NCBI GenBank assembly: GCA_902799835.1
Contig: CADCCF010000007.1
Span: forward strand, 1 to 54,841
Direction of reading: 5' to 3'
From: an uncultured Pseudomonadota bacterium
Lineage (GTDB): Bacteria > Pseudomonadota > Alphaproteobacteria > RF32 > CAG-239
Length of the DNA: 54,841 nt
A model generated the notes under the pieces. The model had not been told where the DNA came from. It was given only the letters and a program-made list of their open reading frames with translations, and did no database searches. This document shows positions 1 to 8,839 of the stretch, in pieces. Numbering within the stretch: the first letter of the stretch is position 1; the number at the start of each line of letters is the position of its first letter. A program made the translations under genes and the position numbers.

Positions 1-98
1 GTAATCGCAGCTGTCAAGGTTGTTTTACCATGGTCTACGTGACCGATTGTTCCGATATTGCAGTGCGGTTTGCTCCGCTCAAACTTCTCTTTTGCCAT
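1..98 (-). CDS. tuf: Elongation factor Tu, N-terminal fragment
   Basis: Reading the minus strand from the ATG at 98 gives [20 protein letters not shown] followed by [12 protein letters not shown]. This is the EF-Tu amino terminus with its GHVDHGKT P-loop for GTP. EF-Tu delivers aminoacyl-tRNA to the ribosome. Only 32 codons lie in the window, and the gene continues past base 1. It is the last gene of the rpsL-rpsG-fusA-tuf order and is separated from fusA by 178 bp holding a long hairpin. Confidence 0.95.
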   Translation of the reverse strand, partial: MAKEKFERSKPHCNIGTIGHVDHGKTTLTAAI

Positions 99-157
99 TT
101 TAAATTTACTCCAAAAAATTAATTAAGTTAGTTAAAAAAAATCTCATCTACGATTTT

Positions 158-275
158 CGTTTTAGGGCGGAAGATGGAGTGGTTTCTAGGGGAGCTGAAA
201 ATTTTAGTGTAGTTAAACCTACATGAATTTTCAGCTACCCCGTAAAACCGCTCTAGATTCCCCTTAAAACGGAAA
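158..275 (-). repeat. Long imperfect hairpin between fusA and tuf, copy A of a repeated core
   Basis: A near-continuous inverted repeat runs from about 158 to 272 and ends at the fusA stop codon. The best stem is a perfect 11 bp (193-203 with 226-236). Inside it TGTAG (208-212) pairs with CTACA (219-223). The outer arms 158-192 and 237-272 are also complementary with mismatches. The 34-nt centre at 198-231 recurs at 49607-49640 behind tsf with two differences. It may act as a processing, stability or partial termination element between two highly expressed genes, or be a palindromic repeat insertion. Confidence 0.75.
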
Positions 276-276
276 T

Positions 277-2355
277 CTAAGCGTTTTTGGCCTTTACTTT
301 TTCTGCCACATCCTTCGGCACTTCTGCATAGTGATCAAACACCATGGTGAACTGTGCGCGACCTTGTGACAAAGAACGCAAAGTGTTAACATAGCCAAAC
401 ATATTGGCCAAAGGAACCTGCGCATCAATAACGCGGGCATTAGCTCTTTGATCCATACCGTTTACCAAACCGCGACGTGAGTTCAAATCACCGATAATAT
501 CGCCCATGTATTCTTCAGGAGTTACAACCTCAACCTTCATGATAGGCTCTAACAACTTCGGATTAGCTTGGCGCATACCTTCGCGGAAAGCGGCACGTGC
601 AGCAATTTCAAAGCACATAACATTCGAGTCAACCTCGTGATATGCACCATCATACAAATTGCACTTAACACCGGTAACCGGATATCCGGCAATAACACCG
701 GCATCCATCGCCGAACGCAAACCTTTCTCAACACCGGGGATATATTCCTTAGGAACATTACCACCAACAACGGTGTTTTCAAATTCAAATCCGGTATAAC
801 CTTCCAAGGGCTCGAATTTAATCTTAACACGAGCAAATTGACCGGCACCACCGGATTGCTTCTTGTGAGTGTATTCAATATCACAAGGAGCAGTAATGGT
901 TTCACGATAAGCAACTTGCGGCTCACCGACATTGCACTCAACTTTGAATTCACGCTTCAAGCGGTCAACAATAATCTCCAAGTGCAACTCACCCATACCG
1001 CTGATGATGGTCTGACCGGAATCCGGATCAGAGTGAACTTTGAAAGACGGATCTTCCATTGCCAAACGAGACAATGCCAAGCCCATTTTCTCAACATCAG
1101 CTTTGGTTTTGGGCTCAACCGCCAAATCAATAACCGGATCAGGGAATACCATGTTCTCCAAAACAACCGGTTTATTTTGATCGCACAAAGTATCACCGGT
1201 AGTGGTATCTTTCAAACCGGCCAAAGCGATAATATCGCCGGCATTAGCCTCTTTGAGGTCTTCACGTTTGTTTGAATGCATCAACAACATACGACCAACA
1301 CGCTCTTTCTTATCTTTAACCGAGTTATAGATATAAGAACCGGCGGTCATGGTTCCCGAATAGATACGGCAGAAAGTGAGTGATCCGACGAAAGGATCGT
1401 TCATAATCTTAAATGCCAAAGCAGCCAACGGCTCGTTATCATCTGGCTTACGAACAATGATTTTTTCTGCATCATTCGGATCAACACCTTGTGCAGGAGG
1501 AATATCCAAAGGTGAAGGCAGATAATCAACAACCGCATCAAGCAAAGGTTGAACACCTTTGTTACGGAAAGCTGTTCCGCAGAAAACAGGTACGAAATCT
1601 TGAGCAATTGTACCCTTGCGGATGCATTTTTTCAAAGTCTCAATTGAAACTTCTTTGCCCTCTAGATAATCTTCCATAGCCTTTTCATCTTGTTCAACAG
1701 CCATTTCAACCAATTGATGATGATATTCTTCAGCCTTATCTTTCAAGTCAGCCGGAATTTCTCTGATTTCAATCGGTGAATCAGCTGTGTTACCGGTATA
1801 AATGATTGCATTCATATTAAGCAAATCAACCACACCGGTAAAATCATCTTCAGCGCCAATCGGCAATTGCATTGCCATAGGACGAGCGCCCAAACGATCA
1901 ACAATCATGTCTAAGCAACGATAGAAGTTGGCACCAACGCGGTCCATCTTGTTGCAGAAACAAATACGCGGTACACCATACTTATCAGCTTGTCTCCAAA
2001 CTGTTTCTGATTGCGGTTCAACACCGGCAACCGAGTCAAATACGGTGATTGCACCATCCAATACACGCAAAGAACGTTCAACTTCAACAGTGAAGTCAAC
2101 GTGTCCCGGCGTATCGATAAGGTTGATTCTGTGGCCTTTCCAGAAGCATGTAGTTGCAGCTGAGGTAATAGTAATACCACGCTCTTGCTCTTGCTCCATC
2201 CAGTCCATTGTAGCAGCACCATCATGCACTTCACCAATCTTGTGAGTTTGACCGGTATAGTACAAAATGCGCTCTGATGTAGTAGTTTTACCGGCATCAA
2301 TGTGAGCCATAATACCGATATTTCTATACAACTCAATCTTATGTGTACGAGCCAT
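277..2355 (-). CDS. fusA: Elongation factor G
   Basis: The 692-aa product is full length for EF-G, the GTPase that moves tRNA and mRNA through the ribosome. The N-terminus has the P-loop [15 protein letters not shown] and the RGITI switch, followed by DTPGHVDF and NKMD of the G domain. The later part has the typical domain IV/V sequences such as [10 protein letters not shown]. It is third in the str operon, 27 bp after rpsG. The TAG stop is followed at once by the long hairpin that leads to tuf. Confidence 0.98.
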   Translation of the reverse strand: MARTHKIELYRNIGIMAHIDAGKTTTSERILYYTGQTHKIGEVHDGAATMDWMEQEQERGITITSAATTCFWKGHRINLIDTPGHVDFTVEVERSLRVLDGAITVFDSVAGVEPQSETVWRQADKYGVPRICFCNKMDRVGANFYRCLDMIVDRLGARPMAMQLPIGAEDDFTGVVDLLNMNAIIYTGNTADSPIEIREIPADLKDKAEEYHHQLVEMAVEQDEKAMEDYLEGKEVSIETLKKCIRKGTIAQDFVPVFCGTAFRNKGVQPLLDAVVDYLPSPLDIPPAQGVDPNDAEKIIVRKPDDNEPLAALAFKIMNDPFVGSLTFCRIYSGTMTAGSYIYNSVKDKKERVGRMLLMHSNKREDLKEANAGDIIALAGLKDTTTGDTLCDQNKPVVLENMVFPDPVIDLAVEPKTKADVEKMGLALSRLAMEDPSFKVHSDPDSGQTIISGMGELHLEIIVDRLKREFKVECNVGEPQVAYRETITAPCDIEYTHKKQSGGAGQFARVKIKFEPLEGYTGFEFENTVVGGNVPKEYIPGVEKGLRSAMDAGVIAGYPVTGVKCNLYDGAYHEVDSNVMCFEIAARAAFREGMRQANPKLLEPIMKVEVVTPEEYMGDIIGDLNSRRGLVNGMDQRANARVIDAQVPLANMFGYVNTLRSLSQGRAQFTMVFDHYAEVPKDVAEKVKAKNA

Positions 2356-2382
2356 TAATGTTATTCCTTATAGCCTTATAGG

Positions 2383-2865
<483 letters not shown>

Positions 2866-3237
2866 TTATTTAGGTCTCTTAGCGCCGTATGCAGAACGAC
2901 GTTGACGACGTTTAGCCACACCTTGAGTATCCAAGGTACCACGAATGATATGATAACGAACACCAGGCAAGTCTTTTACACGGCCTCCTCTAATCAGCAC
3001 CACTGAGTGTTCTTGCAAGTTATGACCTTCACCAGGGATATAGCTGATTACTTCAAAGCCGTTTGTTAAGCGTACACGCGCAACTTTACGCAAAGCGGAG
3101 TTAGGCTTTTTCGGGGTTGTAGTATAAACCCTCGTGCAAACACCTCTTTTTTGCGGGCAAGCTTTCAAAGCCGGAACTTTGTTTCTCTTGACTTTGGGTG
3201 TTCGTGATTTACGAATTAACTGATTAATTGTAGGCAT
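2866..3237 (-). CDS. rpsL: 30S ribosomal protein S12
   Basis: The 123-aa S12 protein contains the decoding-centre loops [10 protein letters not shown] and [10 protein letters not shown]. Lys43 and Lys88 are the usual residues, so nothing here suggests classical streptomycin resistance. The start is the ATG at 3237 with AAGGAAAT upstream, not the in-frame GTG at 3240. It is the first gene of the str operon and has a recognisable promoter at 3320-3348. Confidence 0.97.
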   Translation of the reverse strand: MPTINQLIRKSRTPKVKRNKVPALKACPQKRGVCTRVYTTTPKKPNSALRKVARVRLTNGFEVISYIPGEGHNLQEHSVVLIRGGRVKDLPGVRYHIIRGTLDTQGVAKRRQRRSAYGAKRPK

Positions 3238-3319
3238 CACAAATTTCCTTTAAGTATTAGTTATAAACATTATTACACTACTCAAAAAAGCGATTCCTCG
3301 CCTTTAATTGAGTCTCGGC

Positions 3320-3348
3320 AACATAGACTCAACTTTTTTCAAAGTCAA
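3320..3348 (-). promoter_or_regulatory. Sigma-70-type promoter of the str operon
   Basis: On the minus strand TTGACT (3348-3343) and TATGTT (3325-3320) are separated by 17 nt. They lie about 83 bp upstream of the rpsL start. The -10 box sits inside an inverted repeat, TTGAGTCT and AGACTCAA at 3308-3332, which could be an operator or the first hairpin of the leader. Confidence 0.65.
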
Positions 3349-3417
3349 GCACTTTTTAATATGGAATTATATTAGTATATCTTTGATAACTTTTTCATAA
3401 AAAGTTCGGATAATGCG

Positions 3418-3489
3418 GCTAATACGAAGAAACTCACTTGGCAAAAGTGTGCCCAAATTAGTACATAAGCCAAAGAAGTTTCAATTAGC
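3418..3489 (-). repeat. Imperfect hairpin downstream of the hydrogenase operon
   Basis: GCTAAT at 3418 pairs with ATTAGC at 3484. Further in, GAAACTCACTTGGC is complementary, with three mismatches, to the arm ending at 3482. The structure stands in tandem with a second long hairpin at 3510-3628, between hydA and rpsL. No protein-coding ORF is visible in this interval. Confidence 0.5.
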
Positions 3490-3509
3490 AGACCACCCGA
3501 CACCATTAA

Positions 3510-3628
3510 AAGACTGCGGATAGCGTGCGCAAATAATAAGAAACTCCTCAAAAAGTACCGCAGCGTACTTTGAACGTACGTGAGGACACCTTTTAAGGAG
3601 TTTCTGGTTGCCAGCTAAACGCAGTCTT
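3510..3628 (-). repeat. Long imperfect hairpin at the end of the hydrogenase operon
   Basis: AAGACTGCG at 3510-3518 is perfectly complementary to CGCAGTCTT at 3620-3628. Inside, AGAAACTCCT pairs with AGGAGTTTCT, and GTAC pairs with GTAC at the tip. The structure reaches the hydA stop codon. It resembles in architecture, not in sequence, the hairpins behind fusA and tsf. A role in 3' end protection or termination is inferred. Confidence 0.55.
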
Positions 3629-5391
3629 TACTTATAAAGGGGGCGTTTTTGGTACTTAGTGTGAAGCAAGTGATGTGATTTTTCACCACCTGCAGCACCC
3701 AAAAATTCATCATACAATTTCTTGATTGAAGCATTGTGATGGGAAAGACGATTCTTCGCTTGTTCATCTTCACAATTCAATCCTTGTGAACGCAAAGCTC
3801 TTATCTCATCATTAATCCCCCAAGGTTTGGCAAATCTGGCGCCCATAACTCTCGGTTGACCACCACCGGCAATACAACCGCCCGGACAAGCCATAACCTC
3901 AACAAAATGATAAGGTATTTCTTCGCCGTTTTCTTGAGCTTTTTTAATCTCTTGCAAAACAGCCTCGGCATTACCGACACCATTAACCACCGCGATGCGA
4001 ACTTTTGTTCCCATAATATCAACTTCGGCAACTTTTACGGCATCTAACCCGACAATCGGACCAAAGCACAAATTGCCCAATTCCTGACCGGTGATATAGA
4101 AAAATGCCGTACGCAAAGCCGCAGTCATGACACCACCCGATACACCAAAAATGGTAGCTGCACCGGAATATTCGCCCAACGGATTATCGGCTTCTTCATC
4201 TTTCAACGATGCAAAGTCAATACCTTGCTGTTTAATCATTTTAGCCAATTCACGAGTAGTTACAACTGCATCAACATCTTGATAGCCGGAAGACGACATT
4301 GTTTCATCGCGTGCGATCTCCCACTTTTTGGCAGTGCAAGGCATAACCGAAACTACTTTAATCTTAGCAGCCTCAACGCCCAACTTTTGTGCGTAATAAG
4401 TTTTGATGATTGCCCCAACCATCTCGTGCGGCGATTTGCAACTCGACAAGTGTGGCAACATTTCGGGATAATACTTTTCTAAGTAATCAACCCATGCCGG
4501 ACAGCAAGATGTAAACATCGGCAAATTATCTTTTTCCTTAAAGCGTCTTACAAATTCGGTCGCCTCTTCAATAATAGTTAAATCAGCACCAAAATTGGTA
4601 TCAAACACTTTGGCAAAACCCAATTTGCGCAGTGCAGCATAAATTTTTCCGGTCAAATTGGAACCAAAATCAAAACCGAATTCTTCACCCAAGGCAACTC
4701 TTACAGCCGGAGCAATTTGAACCACCGTAACATTATCTTGATTTTTAAGCATATCCCAAACTTGAGCTGTTGTATCATAATCAGTAATAGCACCGGTCGG
4801 GCAATGCGCTGCACATTGTCCGCACTTAATACAAGGTGAATCACCCAATTTGGTATCATTAGCACCGGTGATTTTTGTTGCCATTCCGCGATGCAAATAG
4901 CTCAAAGCCCAAACATTTTGAGTATTTTGGCATATATCAACACAACGACCGCAAACAATACACTTTGCCGGTTCCAAAACAATTGCTTTAGAACTATCAT
5001 CAATCGGCTCCGCCGAAAGGATTTTACGAATTTCTTCGCTTCTTACACCCATCTGTGCCGCCATATCCTGCAATTCGCATTCTCCGTTGCGTCCGCAAGT
5101 CAAACAACTATTGGGGTGATTACTCAAAATCAATTCCAATACTGTTTTGCGAATTTCTTTCAACTCGGCATCATTGGTTATAACCTCCATACCCTCAGCC
5201 GCCGGAGTGCAACAAGAACGCATAATGCGTCCGCCGACTTTGACAATACAAATACCACAACCGGCACTCGGATCAACATCGGGATGTTTACACAAGGTTG
5301 GAATATTGATATTGGCTACACGCGCCGCATCCAAAATGCTTGCGCCATCTTCAACTTCAACTGCAATATTATCAATCTTCAAATTAACCAT
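3628..5391 (-). CDS. hydA: [FeFe]-hydrogenase catalytic subunit, HydA/HndD type
   Basis: The 587-aa product reversibly makes H2. It has an N-terminal [2Fe-2S] domain (Cys34, 45, 48, 60), a His-Cys3 segment around CLTCGRNGEC, and two [4Fe-4S] motifs, CIVCGRCVDIC and CIKCGQCAAHC. The H-cluster ligands follow in TSCCPAW, MPCTAKKWE and MACPGGCIAGGGQP. The ATG at 5391 is chosen because GAGGAGG lies 9 nt upstream, and the longer ORF would overlap the preceding gene. With the two upstream genes it forms a trimeric NADH-linked hydrogenase, probably cytoplasmic. The HydEFG maturases are not in the window. Confidence 0.93.
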   Translation of the reverse strand: MVNLKIDNIAVEVEDGASILDAARVANINIPTLCKHPDVDPSAGCGICIVKVGGRIMRSCCTPAAEGMEVITNDAELKEIRKTVLELILSNHPNSCLTCGRNGECELQDMAAQMGVRSEEIRKILSAEPIDDSSKAIVLEPAKCIVCGRCVDICQNTQNVWALSYLHRGMATKITGANDTKLGDSPCIKCGQCAAHCPTGAITDYDTTAQVWDMLKNQDNVTVVQIAPAVRVALGEEFGFDFGSNLTGKIYAALRKLGFAKVFDTNFGADLTIIEEATEFVRRFKEKDNLPMFTSCCPAWVDYLEKYYPEMLPHLSSCKSPHEMVGAIIKTYYAQKLGVEAAKIKVVSVMPCTAKKWEIARDETMSSSGYQDVDAVVTTRELAKMIKQQGIDFASLKDEEADNPLGEYSGAATIFGVSGGVMTAALRTAFFYITGQELGNLCFGPIVGLDAVKVAEVDIMGTKVRIAVVNGVGNAEAVLQEIKKAQENGEEIPYHFVEVMACPGGCIAGGGQPRVMGARFAKPWGINDEIRALRSQGLNCEDEQAKNRLSHHNASIKKLYDEFLGAAGGEKSHHLLHTKYQKRPLYK

Positions 5392-5407
5392 TTTTTCAAA
5401 CCTCCTC

Positions 5408-7072
5408 TTACTCTTTGCCGTCAACCAGTTTATTGGTGTATTCGCTCTCATAAAACTTTAAGGTCGACAACACCGGATTCGGCGCGGTTTGTCCCAAACC
5501 GCACAATGATGCTTTCTGCATAGCAAAGGCAATACGTCTCAGCAGTTCCAAGTCCTTCTTTTTGCCTTTACCGCGATTGATTTTATCGAGCAGTGCTAAC
5601 ATCTGCCGTCCGCCAATACGACACGGAGCGCATTTGCCGCAAGATTCATCAACTGTAAAATCAAGATAGAATTTAGCTAATGAAACCATATCCGAGGAAT
5701 CATCAATCACAATCATACCGCCTGATCCCATAATCGATCCGACTTTTTTCAGCTCTTCATAGCATACCGGCATATCCATATATTGAGCCGGAATAACACC
5801 GCCGGATGGTCCGCCGGTCTGCACGGCTTTCAGTTTCTTGCCTTGCGGTACGCCGCCACCGATTTCATTAACAATTTCATTGATTGTGGTACCCATCGGA
5901 ACTTCAATCAGTCCGGAATGTTCAACTTGGCCGGTTAATGCAAATACTTTTGTACCCTTTGAAGTTTCGGTACCGAAAGAAGCAAACCAATCAGCACCTT
6001 TGAGTAAAATTTTTGAAACATTGGCCAAAGTTTCAACATTGTTAACACAAGATGGTTTTTCCCACAAACCTTTGTTGGTCGGATAAGGCGGACGTGGACG
6101 CGGTGTACCTCTGGCACCTTCAATTGAGTGAATTAGAGCTGTTTCCTCACCGCAAACAAAGGCACCTGCGCCAAGACGAATATCAATATTAAAACTGAAA
6201 TTCGTTCCCATAATATTGTTGCCCAACAAAAGATTCTTTTTGCAAGCCTTAATTGCTTTTTGCAAACGTTCAACCGCTAAAGGATATTCCGCGCGAACAT
6301 AAAACCATCCTTCGGTTGCTCCGATTGCATAAGCAGCAATCATCATACCTTCAATAACTGCATGGGGATCGCCTTCCAAAATTGAGCGATCCATATAAGC
6401 TCCCGGATCACCTTCATCACCATTACAGATGATGAATTTTTCATCAATGGTCGGAACTTTGGCTGCCAATTCCCACTTCATACCGGTGGAAAATCCGCCA
6501 CCGCCACGTCCTCTCAATCCTGAACGTTTAATTTCATCAACAACCTGAGCCGGTGTCATGGTTTTCAAAGCTTTTTCCAAAGCCAAATAACCGCCTCTAG
6601 CCATATATTCGGAAATATCCTCCGGATCCATATGACCGGCATTCTTCAACACAACCTTTTCCTGTTTTTTGAAGAACGGCAAATCTAATGACAGCACAAA
6701 AGGCTCCAGCTCTTTTACTATTGCAACTTCTTTATCCAAAGCAGGAATAACATATTTTTCCATGATCAATTTTGCCGCATTCAAGTCAATGCGCTTGAAC
6801 AATCTGTCTTGCTGTCCTTTAATTTCAACTCTAATCAGCGGACCTTGAGCACACAACCCCATACATCCGGTTGCCACAATTCGAATTTTTTCTTCTAACT
6901 TGTGCTCTGTAACAATACTCTTAATCAAGTCCAAAATATCATCACTTCCGGAAGATTTACAACCGGTGGAGTGACAGCAATAAATATTGCAAACAAACTT
7001 TTCAATTTCGGCCAGCTTATTTTTTGCAATTTCATGAATATCAAACTTTTTTTCCAAATCTATATCGGCCAT
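5408..7072 (-). CDS. hydB: NADH-linked hydrogenase flavoprotein subunit, NuoF/HydB-like
   Basis: The 555-aa product has an N-terminal thioredoxin-like [2Fe-2S] domain with cysteines in YCCHSTGC and ATGCMGLCAQG. The NuoF core follows, with GRGGGGFSTGMKW and NGDEGDPGAYMDR for FMN and NADH, and a [4Fe-4S] site ESCGKCAPCRIGG closing at CGLGQTAPNP. It passes electrons between NAD(H) and the catalytic subunit. The start at 7072 has AAGGAGAA and lies 1 nt after the stop of the NuoE-like gene. The protein ends soon after the NuoF domain, so the C-terminal two-cluster ferredoxin domain common in bifurcating HydB proteins is absent. Confidence 0.9.
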   Translation of the reverse strand: MADIDLEKKFDIHEIAKNKLAEIEKFVCNIYCCHSTGCKSSGSDDILDLIKSIVTEHKLEEKIRIVATGCMGLCAQGPLIRVEIKGQQDRLFKRIDLNAAKLIMEKYVIPALDKEVAIVKELEPFVLSLDLPFFKKQEKVVLKNAGHMDPEDISEYMARGGYLALEKALKTMTPAQVVDEIKRSGLRGRGGGGFSTGMKWELAAKVPTIDEKFIICNGDEGDPGAYMDRSILEGDPHAVIEGMMIAAYAIGATEGWFYVRAEYPLAVERLQKAIKACKKNLLLGNNIMGTNFSFNIDIRLGAGAFVCGEETALIHSIEGARGTPRPRPPYPTNKGLWEKPSCVNNVETLANVSKILLKGADWFASFGTETSKGTKVFALTGQVEHSGLIEVPMGTTINEIVNEIGGGVPQGKKLKAVQTGGPSGGVIPAQYMDMPVCYEELKKVGSIMGSGGMIVIDDSSDMVSLAKFYLDFTVDESCGKCAPCRIGGRQMLALLDKINRGKGKKKDLELLRRIAFAMQKASLCGLGQTAPNPVLSTLKFYESEYTNKLVDGKE

Positions 7073-7073
7073 C

Positions 7074-7547
7074 TTAATTCTCCTTGAAGGTTTCGCGCCA
7101 TTCATCCAAAATCGCCGGCACATTATCCGGTGTCATACGTCCGTAGGTTTTGCCGTTTACCACACAAACCGGCGCCAATCCGCAACAACCCACACAACGC
7201 ACACACTGCAAGTGAAACATTCCGTCAGCCGTGCTCTCACCTTCGCCGATTCCCAACTCAGATTTGAACTTTTCCAATACCTTATCATTACCCTTCAGAT
7301 AGCAGGCTGTACCGGTACAAACCGAAATAACTGCCTTGCCGGGAGCCTTTAATTTGAAGAAATTGTAAAAAGTCAAAACCTCATAAATACGGGCTAAAGA
7401 AACGCCCATACCCTGAGCCAATTCAACCGCATCACTCCAATCAACATAGCCTTTAACATCTTGAATTTCGTGCAATGCCATGATCAAAGATCCGCGTTTC
7501 TTGCGCCATTTTGCCGCAACTTGCGAAGCATTAGAAGCATCAGCCAT
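7074..7547 (-). CDS. hydC: NADH-linked hydrogenase small subunit, NuoE/HydC-like
   Basis: The 157-aa thioredoxin-like [2Fe-2S] protein has cysteine ligands in SVCTGTACYLKG and QCVRCVGCCGLAP, the NuoE pattern. It is the first gene of the hydC-hydB-hydA operon. The start at 7547 has AAGGAG close upstream, and the longer ORF start at 7601 has no such site. It supplies the extra iron-sulfur centre of the NADH module. Confidence 0.9.
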   Translation of the reverse strand: MADASNASQVAAKWRKKRGSLIMALHEIQDVKGYVDWSDAVELAQGMGVSLARIYEVLTFYNFFKLKAPGKAVISVCTGTACYLKGNDKVLEKFKSELGIGEGESTADGMFHLQCVRCVGCCGLAPVCVVNGKTYGRMTPDNVPAILDEWRETFKEN

Positions 7548-7581
7548 TTTTATCTCCTTAAAAATAATTATCTCGTGCCGA

Positions 7582-7609
7582 ATTCTAACAATTTTTTTCA
7601 CAACTGCAA
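7582..7609 (-). promoter_or_regulatory. Promoter of the hydrogenase operon
   Basis: On the minus strand TTGCAG (7609-7604) and TAGAAT (7587-7582) are separated by 16 nt, about 35 bp before the hydC start. The match is good but the assignment rests on sequence alone. Confidence 0.5.
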
Positions 7610-7691
7610 GCGCTTTTGCAAAGAATTGCCAAATTTATTTTGACAAATGATAAAAAATCGTTCATTTTGCTTGCATATGTTTTGTTAAAAA

Positions 7692-7697
7692 TATAAT
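7692..7697 (+). promoter_or_regulatory. Perfect -10 box directly before lptF
   Basis: TATAAT ends 8 nt before the lptF ATG at 7706, and no Shine-Dalgarno sequence lies between. If this box is used, transcription would start at or next to the ATG and give a leaderless mRNA. The -35 region is weak: TTGCAT at a 15-nt spacing or TTGCTT at 19 nt. Confidence 0.35.
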
Positions 7698-7705
7698 CAT
7701 TAAAT

Positions 7706-8839
7706 ATGAAAAAATTAAATACTTATATATTTAAACAAATTTTTATCGGCTTTTTGTTGGTCAGCTTTTCGTTAATGTCGATTATATGGCTGTCGCAATC
7801 TTTGCGATTCCTTGATTTGATTGTTTCAAAAGGTATATCTGCCGGAATATTCATCAAGCTGATTTCTTTGCTTATGCCAAGAATATTTACAATTCTTGCC
7901 CCGATAGCCCTATTCACATCAGTTATGTTTACCTACAATCGAATGTTAATTGATCAGGAACTTATTGTGATGAAATCCGCCGGCATCAGCCCCTACCAAT
8001 TGGCTAAACCGGCTATCTTTATCGGTGTATTATTAACACTGACAAATATTTATACCATCAATTATGGTATGCCTAAAGCTGAAACTGCTTTTAAGGAACT
8101 GGAATGGCGCATCAAAAACAACATATCGCAACTAATGTTTCGGGAAGGTGAATTTACCAATTTACAGGATGGCCTGACTGTATTCGTAACTTCTCATGAT
8201 GACGATGGAACTATTGCCAATATCTTGATCGACGATGAGCGCAACCCTAAAACAAAATCAACCACCACCGCCGAAAAAGGCATAATTGTTCAAACTGACC
8301 AAGGACCCAGAATTATATTAATTAATGGTCATCGCCAAGAAATAAATAAAATAAAAGGAACTTTCTCCGCCGTCAGTTTCTCACAATACTCCGTTGATTT
8401 TGGTCTCAAAGGCTCTTCTAAAAAGCGCAAAGACAGTGTTCGCACTCATTCATTTGGAGAATTAATCACTGCATTAAATAATGAAAACCTCGCCCCTGAA
8501 GACCGCTACAAATGGTTTGTCGAGGGAAATCGCCGCATTACTACGCCGCTGTTGGCTGTAATTTATGCTCTTTTAGCTTGTATCGGATTACTGATTAGCA
8601 ACTTTAATCGCCGTGGTCAAACCCAAGTTGTCGGAATTTCAATAGCCGCCATGATATTAATTCAAGCTGTTGACTTAGTTTCCGGCAGTTTGGCAAGTAA
8701 AAATCTTTGGTGGTTAACTCTTCTTTATTTGAACATTTTTATCCCGTTAGGTGTATGCTTATTGTGTTTGTTCAAACCAGAACTAGTAAGAAATGTAATT
8801 TATCGACGGATTCCCGCATTAGGAGGTATGAATGCGTAA
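7706..8839 (+). CDS. lptF: LPS export ABC transporter permease LptF
   Basis: The 377-aa YjgP/YjgQ-family permease has N-terminal membrane helices with WLSQSLRFLDLIVSKG and LIDQELIVMKSAGIS, typical of alphaproteobacterial LptF. A periplasmic domain follows, then three C-terminal helices from about residue 280. With LptG and LptB it extracts lipopolysaccharide from the inner membrane. The last codons contain the ribosome-binding site AGGAGG of lptD, which overlaps it by 8 nt. An lptG gene is not adjacent, although the two permeases are usually paired. Confidence 0.85.
   Translation: MKKLNTYIFKQIFIGFLLVSFSLMSIIWLSQSLRFLDLIVSKGISAGIFIKLISLLMPRIFTILAPIALFTSVMFTYNRMLIDQELIVMKSAGISPYQLAKPAIFIGVLLTLTNIYTINYGMPKAETAFKELEWRIKNNISQLMFREGEFTNLQDGLTVFVTSHDDDGTIANILIDDERNPKTKSTTTAEKGIIVQTDQGPRIILINGHRQEINKIKGTFSAVSFSQYSVDFGLKGSSKKRKDSVRTHSFGELITALNNENLAPEDRYKWFVEGNRRITTPLLAVIYALLACIGLLISNFNRRGQTQVVGISIAAMILIQAVDLVSGSLASKNLWWLTLLYLNIFIPLGVCLLCLFKPELVRNVIYRRIPALGGMNA

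Noticed and set aside
568..1275. Plus-strand ORF of 235 codons inside fusA
   Set aside because: It lies fully opposite a certain EF-G gene, has no ribosome-binding site and its composition is that of an antisense shadow. The same applies to ORFs antisense to ppdK, hydA, glmM and ugd.
2866..3237. Streptomycin-resistance allele of rpsL
   Set aside because: Lys43 and Lys88 are the sensitive-type residues.
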